From NCBI GenBank assembly GCA_040396955.1, contig JBBAWX010000003.1:124001-188000 (forward strand): DNA of 64,000 nt, given 5' to 3'. The DNA is from UBA965 sp040396955. Its GTDB lineage: Bacteria; Chloroflexota; Chloroflexia; Chloroflexales; Roseiflexaceae. Position numbers and translations under genes: made by a program. How positions within the stretch are numbered: the first letter of the stretch is position 1; the number at the start of each line of letters is the position of its first letter. A model generated the notes under the pieces. The model saw nothing but the letters and a program-made list of their open reading frames with translations, had not been told where the DNA came from and did not search any database. Below, piece after piece: positions 58,806-64,000 of this stretch.

Positions 58806-60062
58806 ATGGACTTCACCGCCAATTACGACATGTTCCTCAACGAGGAACACGATATGTTGCGACAGACGGTACGTGATTTCGCCGAACGCGAAGTGGTACC
58901 GCACATTCGTGAATGGGACCGGAGTGGTGCCGCCCACGGCGAAGGACCCGAGACCCGTACCCACATCCGACCACTCATAGAAAAAATGGGCAAGCAGGGC
59001 TTTTTGGGCGTCTGTATTCCAGCACGCTACGGCGGTGCTGGCATGGATTACTTGGCACTTGCAGTCTTGTGTGAAGAGCTCGAGCGGGTGGATAGTTTCT
59101 TGCGCGTCGTGGCCAGTGTGCATATTGGCCTCAACTCAATGACCGTTTTTCAATGGGGGAACGAAGCGCAAAAGCAAAAATATCTCAAGCCACAGGCTCA
59201 AGGCCTCAAAATTGGCGCCTATGGTCTCACCGAGCCCAACAGTGGCACTGACGCTGGTGCCATGGAGAGTACTGCCCGCCGCGACGGTGACCACTACATC
59301 TTGAATGGTGAAAAAATCTGGATTAGTTTGTCCGACATTGCCGATCATTTTGTGGTTTTTGCCAAGACCGACCCGGCCAAGGGCAATCGCGGCATTTCGT
59401 GTTTTATCATTGAGCGCTCGATGCCTGGAGTCTCGACCTACCCGTTGCACGGCAAACTGGGTGTGCGGGCTGGCAATACCGGGGGCATCGTGATGCAGGA
59501 TGTGCGTGTGCCAGTCGAAAATCGCCTCGGCGAAGAGGGCGAAGGCTTCAAAATTGCCATGTCGGCCCTTGATAGTGGGCGTTACACCGTGGCGGCTGGT
59601 GCTATTGGTCTCATCCAAGCATCGATTGAGTCTTCGGTGAAGTATGCCAAAGAGCGCCACACCTTCGGCCACCCCATTGGTGACCATCAGCTGGTCAAAC
59701 GCATGATTAGTCATATGGTGCGCAAAATGGATTTGGGGCGCCTCATCGTCTACAAAGCGGGTTGGATGAAAAACGCCGGCCGCCGCAACACCCGCGAGAC
59801 CACGTTGGCCAAATGGCATGCCACAGTGAGTAGCTGGGAATCCGCCGATGATGCAGTGCAGATTCACGGTGCCTATGGTTTTTCGGATGAATATCCGGTT
59901 GAGCGCTTTTTGCGTAACTCGCGTGGTGGGGTCATTTACGAGGGTACGCGTGAGCTCCAGGAGTTGCTCCAGGCCGATTATGCTCTCGGTCATCGTGATG
60001 TTGCTCCACCGCTGCGCTGTGAGTTGCCCGCCTACAACCGTGAGGAATGGGAGGCAGAGTAA
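58806..60062 (+). CDS. Acyl-CoA dehydrogenase
   Basis: A 418-residue FAD enzyme. 'LFLNEEHDMLRQTVRDFAE'-like start, 'GAYGLTEPNSGTDAGAMEST' (FAD/substrate loop), 'GEKIWISLSDIADHFVVFAKT', 'AERHTFGHPIGDHQ'-type and the C-terminal 'QIHGAYGFSDEYPVERFLRN' are present; the catalytic Glu lies in 'IYEGTRELQE'. It oxidises an acyl-CoA to the enoyl-CoA and passes electrons to ETF. Chain-length preference cannot be read. AGGGAG lies 6 nt before ATG 58806. etfB follows 5 nt later. Confidence 0.92.
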   Translation: MDFTANYDMFLNEEHDMLRQTVRDFAEREVVPHIREWDRSGAAHGEGPETRTHIRPLIEKMGKQGFLGVCIPARYGGAGMDYLALAVLCEELERVDSFLRVVASVHIGLNSMTVFQWGNEAQKQKYLKPQAQGLKIGAYGLTEPNSGTDAGAMESTARRDGDHYILNGEKIWISLSDIADHFVVFAKTDPAKGNRGISCFIIERSMPGVSTYPLHGKLGVRAGNTGGIVMQDVRVPVENRLGEEGEGFKIAMSALDSGRYTVAAGAIGLIQASIESSVKYAKERHTFGHPIGDHQLVKRMISHMVRKMDLGRLIVYKAGWMKNAGRRNTRETTLAKWHATVSSWESADDAVQIHGAYGFSDEYPVERFLRNSRGGVIYEGTRELQELLQADYALGHRDVAPPLRCELPAYNREEWEAE

Positions 60063-60067
60063 GCATC

Positions 60068-60814
60068 ATGCGGATTGCTGTATGTCTCAAGCAGGTGCCA
60101 CGTGACAATACGGTGGCGATTACGCCGACCAAGGCGATCGACGCTAGTGGTATCGAGCCCATCTTGAATTTGTTTGATGAATATGCGCTCGAAGCCGCCC
60201 TGCAAATCAATGACGATTTGGGTGGTGATGTGCTGGCAGTGTCCTTGGGGGACAGTGACGTAATCGATCAACTGCGCCGCGCATTGGCCATGGGGGCAAC
60301 CGAAGCGTTGCTCGTGGAGTCTGCGGAGAGTGGCGATGTATATGCTGCTGCCCAGGCCATGGCTGAGGCCTTGCGGTCGCAAGGATTGCCAGATGTGGTG
60401 GTGTGTGGTCGCAACTCGACCGACCACGAAAGTGGCGCATTTGCGCCGATGTTGGCGCGCATCTTGGGGTGGCCGCAGGTTACCTATGTGGCCAAGGTGG
60501 TGGGCAAGAGCGCAACCCACCTTGAGCTTGAGCGTCACCTCGAAGATGAAGTTGAGACGGTGCGCGTGGCCCTCCCCGCGGTAATCAGCATCTCCAAAGG
60601 CGATGTTGAGCCACGCTACCCCTCGTTGCTCCGGGTGCGTAAATTTGCCAAAGCAGATGTCCCGACGTGCATGGCAGATGGCACCTCTGGCACGACCGTG
60701 CTTGACCGTGTCCCGCCGCCAGCACGCAAAAGTGGCGAAATAATTGCAGGTGCCGATACTGCCACCAAAGTGGCCACTCTGGTCGATCGCCTGATTGCCG
60801 ATCAGGCGTTGTGA
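60068..60814 (+). CDS. etfB: Electron transfer flavoprotein beta subunit
   Basis: A 248-residue EtfB. 'MRIAVCLKQVPRDNTVAI' opens the fold, 'NLFDEYALEAALQI' and 'ALAMGATEALLVES' follow, and 'VVVCGRNSTDHESGAFAPMLARILGWPQVTYV' (partly) holds the AMP/FAD signature. 'VALPAVISISKGDVEPRYPSL' is the EtfB signature. With EtfA it carries electrons from acyl-CoA dehydrogenases to the quinone pool via ETF-QO. No bifurcating marker was judged. It lies 5 nt after the acyl-CoA dehydrogenase gene. Confidence 0.93.
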   Translation: MRIAVCLKQVPRDNTVAITPTKAIDASGIEPILNLFDEYALEAALQINDDLGGDVLAVSLGDSDVIDQLRRALAMGATEALLVESAESGDVYAAAQAMAEALRSQGLPDVVVCGRNSTDHESGAFAPMLARILGWPQVTYVAKVVGKSATHLELERHLEDEVETVRVALPAVISISKGDVEPRYPSLLRVRKFAKADVPTCMADGTSGTTVLDRVPPPARKSGEIIAGADTATKVATLVDRLIADQAL

Positions 60815-60821
60815 GGTTGAA

Positions 60822-61781
60822 ATGGCAATACAAACGCTGGTCGTAATCGATAAAGTCGCTACTGGGCTTAGCGCATCACAGCGCGAGCTTATCGGGCGTG
60901 CGTTGAGTCTAGGGAGTGTGACCGCCGTGGTTGTTGGTCATGGGGTGGGCGAATTCGCCGCTGCCGTGGCCTCCTATGCCGTGGATCAGGTCTTGGTGGT
61001 CGATGATGCCGTATTGGCGACGTTGCCAGCTGACGCCGTGACCGACGCGGTGGTTGCCGCGGTACAGCAGGTCAATCCCGCATTGGTGCTGACCACGGCC
61101 ACGTTGCGCATGCGTGACGTCAGTGCGGCGGTGGCGGCAAGCTGTGGTGGTGCATTGGTGGCCGATGCCGTGGATGTGCAGGTGCGTGATGGCCAGGTCG
61201 TGGCCGTGCGGACTTCACATGCCGGCAACGTCATCCACACCATGCAAGCAGTGGCTGGCCCACTGGTGGTGTCGGTACGCAAACAGACGTACGCCGAAGC
61301 CGCGCCGGTTGGAGCCACCGCTCCTGTGACACCGCTCGCCGTGCCCGGATTGCAGTCGCAGCTCGAAGTGCTCCGGAGTGAGCGTAAACAGGGTGGTGTC
61401 AATTTGGCCGATGCCACCGTCATCGTGTCGGGTGGGCGTGGTCTAGGGAGCCCGGAGCAGTACCAGGCTTTGATTCCTGCGTTGGCAGAGGCCATGGGTG
61501 GCGCATATGGTGCATCACGTGCCATTGTGGATGCCGGTTGGGTGCCGTACGAACACCAAGTCGGACAGACCGGTAAGACGGTCAGCCCGAAGTTGTACGT
61601 GGCTGTGGGGATTTCTGGCGCCATTCAGCACTTGGCTGGGATGCGTTCATCACGCACGATCGTTGCCATCAACAAAGACGCTGATGCGCCGATTTTTCGA
61701 GTCGCCAACTACGGCATCGTGGGAGATGCCCTTGACGTTGTCCCTGCGCTCATTGCTGAGCTCAAACGCCGCCGCGGGTAA
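60822..61781 (+). CDS. etfA: Electron transfer flavoprotein alpha subunit
   Basis: A 319-residue EtfA. The N-terminal domain has 'LVVIDKVATGLSASQREL' and 'LVLTTATLRMRDVSAAVAAS'; the C-terminal FAD domain has 'VIVSGGRGLGSPEQY', 'GAYGASRAIVDAGWVPYEHQVGQTGKTVSPKLYVAVGISGAIQHLAGM' (conserved FAD block, named here by region 235-282) and 'AINKDADAPIFRVANYGIVGD'. GAGG is 5 nt before ATG 60822. A terminator hairpin follows. Confidence 0.93.
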   Translation: MAIQTLVVIDKVATGLSASQRELIGRALSLGSVTAVVVGHGVGEFAAAVASYAVDQVLVVDDAVLATLPADAVTDAVVAAVQQVNPALVLTTATLRMRDVSAAVAASCGGALVADAVDVQVRDGQVVAVRTSHAGNVIHTMQAVAGPLVVSVRKQTYAEAAPVGATAPVTPLAVPGLQSQLEVLRSERKQGGVNLADATVIVSGGRGLGSPEQYQALIPALAEAMGGAYGASRAIVDAGWVPYEHQVGQTGKTVSPKLYVAVGISGAIQHLAGMRSSRTIVAINKDADAPIFRVANYGIVGDALDVVPALIAELKRRRG

Positions 61782-61797
61782 GTGCCCACGTCAGCGC

Positions 61798-61831
61798 ATC
61801 CCCCCACCGACAGCACGGTCGGTGGGGGGAT
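61798..61831. terminator. Bidirectional hairpin between etfA and glpD
   Basis: Perfect 14-bp arms, ATCCCCCCACCGAC (61798-61811) and GTCGGTGGGGGGAT (61818-61831), loop AGCACG. Followed on the plus strand by GTTGTG; no long U-tract. Confidence 0.75.
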
Positions 61832-61854
61832 GTTGTGTGTGCCAACGGTGTTGC

Positions 61855-63420
61855 TTATTGGTTGTGAGGCACCGTGTAGCCCTGGGCATAGGTCCGATAG
61901 GTGGCAACTTGGGTGTCGATCCAGGCTTGGTCGTGCCCGAGTTCTTGGGCCATCAGGGTGGCAACGAGTGGTGCACAGGCCATACTCGCGGTCGCGTTGA
62001 GGAGCAAGGCGCGTGTGCGTCGGGCCAGGACATCTTCCACGGTACGTGCGAGTTCGTGGCGCACCGCCCAGATGACTTCGGCGCCGATGTAGGGCAAATC
62101 GGGATGGAGCAGTGCCTGCCACTGCGGGTTGCTCGCTGCCAATTCCCGGATGACGACGGCATCACTGCCATACATCTGCATGGTATCGCTATCGGCTTGG
62201 GTGCTCCACCCATGTAAGTGGAGCTCCTTGGTGACGCAGGCGCGTTTGGGGAGCTGGGCATGGGCACTGATTTGATTGACGGCGTCTTCGGCCATATGGC
62301 GATAGGTGGTCCATTTTCCGCCGGTGATGGTCATTAATCCGCTCTGCGAAAACACAATGGTGTGGTCGCGGGAAAGGGCTTTGGTGTTGCCTGCATCGCC
62401 GCTCGCTTTGACGAGTGGGCGTTGTCCGGCAAACACGCTGAGTACTTCGTGTGGTTGCGGGCGCCGGGTGAGGTACTTCTCGGTATGGCTCAAGACGAAT
62501 TCAATTTCATTGGCTAGGGCCCGTGGCTCGATGTCGGGGGTGGGCATCGGGGTGTCGGTCGTGCCAATGACGACGCGGTCGTGCCAGGGTAATGCGAAAA
62601 GTACCCGTCCGTCGGCCGTCTTTGGAATCATGACTGCGTGGTCACCCGGTAAAAACGAGCGATCAACGATGATGTGGATGCCTTGACTCGGGGCAAGCAG
62701 TGGTTTGCTGGCCGGGTTGTCGAGACTACGAATGCTATCGACGAAGACACCGGTCGCATTGATGACTGCTGTGGCGTTGATGGTGTAGCGTTGCCCACTT
62801 TCGCTGTCTTGCGCCTCGACCCCGCTGATGAGGCCCTGATTGTGAAGGAGGCCGGTCACGGGCATGTGATTGATGAGGGTTGCCCCATGACTCGCCGCTG
62901 TGCGCATCAAGGTGATGGCGAGGCGTGCATCGTCGAACTGCCCGTCGTAGTAGACGACGCCGCCTTTTAGACCTGTTGGGGTGAGGGTGGGTGCGAGTGT
63001 GAGCGCCGTGTTCCGGTCGATTATGCGCGTGGAGCCGATACCGAGGCGACCTGCCAACAGGCTGTAGAGCAGGAGACCGGCGCCATAAAATGGCAAATCA
63101 AACCAGCCATATGCTGGCACCACGTGTGGCATTGCGCGTACTAAATGGGGAGCGTTGTGGCGGAGTCGACCACGTTCGTGCAACGCCTCGTAGACCAGTG
63201 AAATGTTGCCTTGGGCGAGGTAGCGGACTCCGCCGTGTACCAATTTTGTGGCTTTGCTAGAGGTGCCTTTAGCGAAATCGTAGGCCTCGAGTAATAACGT
63301 GCGGTACCCGCGTGTGGCCGCGTCGACTGCGATGCCCAGCCCAGTGGCACCCCCACCAATGACAACGAGGTCCCAATGAGGTGTACTTTGTATGGTGTGG
63401 ATAAGTTGATGACGTTGCAT
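61855..63420 (-). CDS. glpD: FAD-dependent glycerol-3-phosphate dehydrogenase
   Basis: A 521-residue GlpD-type enzyme. 'WDLVVIGGGATGLGIAVDAATRGY' (partly) is the FAD-binding start; 'AKGTSSKATKLVHGGVRYLAQGNISLVYEALHER' (region 50-83) is the GlpD signature; 'GTTDTP' and 'SVFAGQRPLVK' are further landmarks. The C-terminal cap domain (about 390-515) is present. It oxidises glycerol-3-phosphate to DHAP, passing electrons to quinone. ATG 63420 lies 30 nt downstream of a possible -10 (TACAAT). No glpK or glpF is in the window. Confidence 0.92.
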   Translation of the reverse strand: MQRHQLIHTIQSTPHWDLVVIGGGATGLGIAVDAATRGYRTLLLEAYDFAKGTSSKATKLVHGGVRYLAQGNISLVYEALHERGRLRHNAPHLVRAMPHVVPAYGWFDLPFYGAGLLLYSLLAGRLGIGSTRIIDRNTALTLAPTLTPTGLKGGVVYYDGQFDDARLAITLMRTAASHGATLINHMPVTGLLHNQGLISGVEAQDSESGQRYTINATAVINATGVFVDSIRSLDNPASKPLLAPSQGIHIIVDRSFLPGDHAVMIPKTADGRVLFALPWHDRVVIGTTDTPMPTPDIEPRALANEIEFVLSHTEKYLTRRPQPHEVLSVFAGQRPLVKASGDAGNTKALSRDHTIVFSQSGLMTITGGKWTTYRHMAEDAVNQISAHAQLPKRACVTKELHLHGWSTQADSDTMQMYGSDAVVIRELAASNPQWQALLHPDLPYIGAEVIWAVRHELARTVEDVLARRTRALLLNATASMACAPLVATLMAQELGHDQAWIDTQVATYRTYAQGYTVPHNQ

Positions 63421-63450
63421 GATGCTCTCTCAGCGCTATTCTTCAGCGTC

Positions 63451-63456
63451 ATTGTA
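63451..63456 (-). promoter_or_regulatory. Possible extended -10 of glpD
   Basis: Minus-strand TGCTACAAT, -10 at 63451-63456, 30 nt before ATG 63420. No clear -35. Confidence 0.4.
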
Positions 63457-63616
63457 GCAAATTACTGTGGCATAGCGGAGCGTTGCTCTGAAAGTTTCGA
63501 AATCAAAGCTGGATGGCGTAGCCGGGTAGTCCGGAATACCGTATGATAGTAGGAGAAGTGCCCACGATAAGAGTACACTGCTCTTCAATCATGCAATGAG
63601 GCCTGAAAGGAGTCGC

Positions 63617-64000
63617 ATGAAACGCACATCCACGAAAATTACGCCGAATACGGCGGTCATAGACCCGGTCGTTCCCCGCATGGATGCCCGCACTGTTCGC
63701 ACGCTGGAGTCAATCCAACGGCGTATTTTGTGGTTGGCCACCAACATGATTCATCACGCCAATCATGTGCGTCCCAACCATGACGGTACCAAGGTCGGCG
63801 GCCATCAGGCTTCTTCGGCTTCGACGGTCACATTGATGACCGCACTCTATTTCCATTTTCTGAAAAGTGGTGATCGTGTTGCCGTAAAGCCGCATTCTTC
63901 ACCCATTTTCCACGCCATCCAATACCTTTTGGGGAAGCTTCCCAAGCGCTATTTGACGACGCTCCGTGAATTTGGAGGGTTGCAGTCGTATCCGAGTCGC
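63617..64000 (+). CDS. Pyruvate dehydrogenase E1 (homodimeric)/transketolase-like protein, N-terminal part
   Basis: The frame opens at ATG 63617 (AAAGGAG 5 nt upstream) and runs to the window edge without a stop: 128 codons. The translation has 'RRILWLATNMIHHANHVRP', 'GGHQASSASTVTLMTALYFH', 'DRVAVKPHSSPIFHAIQYLL' and 'RYLTTLREFGGLQSYPSR', the thiamine-diphosphate (transketolase N-domain) start of AceE-like enzymes. The GHxxSSxS motif binds the cofactor. AceE decarboxylates pyruvate to feed acetyl-CoA; a related transketolase-like role cannot be excluded from the visible part. Confidence 0.8.
   Translation, partial: MKRTSTKITPNTAVIDPVVPRMDARTVRTLESIQRRILWLATNMIHHANHVRPNHDGTKVGGHQASSASTVTLMTALYFHFLKSGDRVAVKPHSSPIFHAIQYLLGKLPKRYLTTLREFGGLQSYPSR

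Noticed and set aside
1..64000. Search by eye for tRNA, rRNA, transposase, integrase and phage genes
   Set aside because: No cloverleaf with a GGTTCRA arm, no rRNA-like stretch and no mobile-element motif was found outside coding regions; a tRNAscan or Infernal run would be decisive.

Overview
The window looks like chromosomal DNA of a photosynthetic member of the Chloroflexota (a Chloroflexales-type filamentous anoxygenic phototroph). The lineage is inferred from a PuhE-like photosynthetic-complex assembly protein next to a BCH/PucC-type transporter, from Thr/Pro-rich tails on exported proteins, from twin-arginine lipoprotein signals on solute-binding proteins, and from a coenzyme F420 locus. 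Base composition and codon use look fairly uniform. I saw no tRNA, rRNA, CRISPR array, insertion sequence or prophage, so this reads as core and metabolic genome rather than a mobile island.

Layout. 1-3.9 kb (+): the end of galT, an inositol-monophosphatase-family gene and a GHMP sugar kinase of the plant-arabinokinase-like type, overlapping end to start, then an exported esterase. 3.9-7.3 kb (-): an unknown protein coupled to a UvdE-like endonuclease, then a WalJ-like metallo-hydrolase and a trans-sulfuration PLP enzyme. 7.3-9.4 kb (+): an orphan solute-binding lipoprotein and a HAD phosphatase. 9.4-13.0 kb (-): pucC-like, puhE and a response regulator fused to a RodZ-like membrane protein. 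13.1-15.8 kb (+): mnmE and a DUF58 protein. 15.8-19.2 kb (-): gltX, a RidA-like gene and a Gfo/Idh/MocA oxidoreductase. 19.4-25.3 kb (+): a run with a DegT aminotransferase, ftsY, a zinc ribbon, an exported protein, glutamine synthetase, a membrane protein and acpS. 25.3-31.9 kb (-): glycosyltransferases, hflX, an MFS transporter and an alpha/beta hydrolase. 32-37.9 kb (-): a sugar ABC transporter operon, driven by a near-consensus promoter, that continues into a VCBS/ASPIC lipoprotein and a His-rich membrane protein. 38-40.6 kb (-): PIG-L deacetylase, gmhA and a second orphan binding protein. 40.7-50.4 kb: a DUF1232-like gene and a PQQ-type sugar dehydrogenase (+), lon (-), a secreted M4 metalloprotease carrying seven RCC1 repeats (+), a DUF3048 gene and a TIM-barrel isomerase (+). 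50.4-53.9 kb (-): a class V aminotransferase and a HEAT/WD40 protein. 54.1-58.6 kb (-): a compact F420 locus, cofE, FbiB-like nitroreductase, cofD, cofC and two F420-type oxidoreductases. 58.8-61.8 kb (+): acyl-CoA dehydrogenase, etfB and etfA. 61.9-63.4 kb (-): glpD. From 63.6 kb (+): the start of a homodimeric pyruvate dehydrogenase E1/transketolase-like gene, cut by the window end.

How the genes work together. The F420 genes join synthesis (CofC, CofD, CofE and a stand-alone partner equivalent to the FbiB reductase domain) to likely users (an FGD-like luciferase-fold enzyme and a PPOX-fold enzyme). The acyl-CoA dehydrogenase delivers electrons to the adjacent EtfAB. The sugar ABC system lacks its own ATPase here and presumably borrows one. 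Several convergent gene pairs are separated by strong symmetrical hairpins. Starts were chosen from Shine-Dalgarno spacing and family alignment recalled from memory. No database search was run, so all family calls rest on motif recognition.
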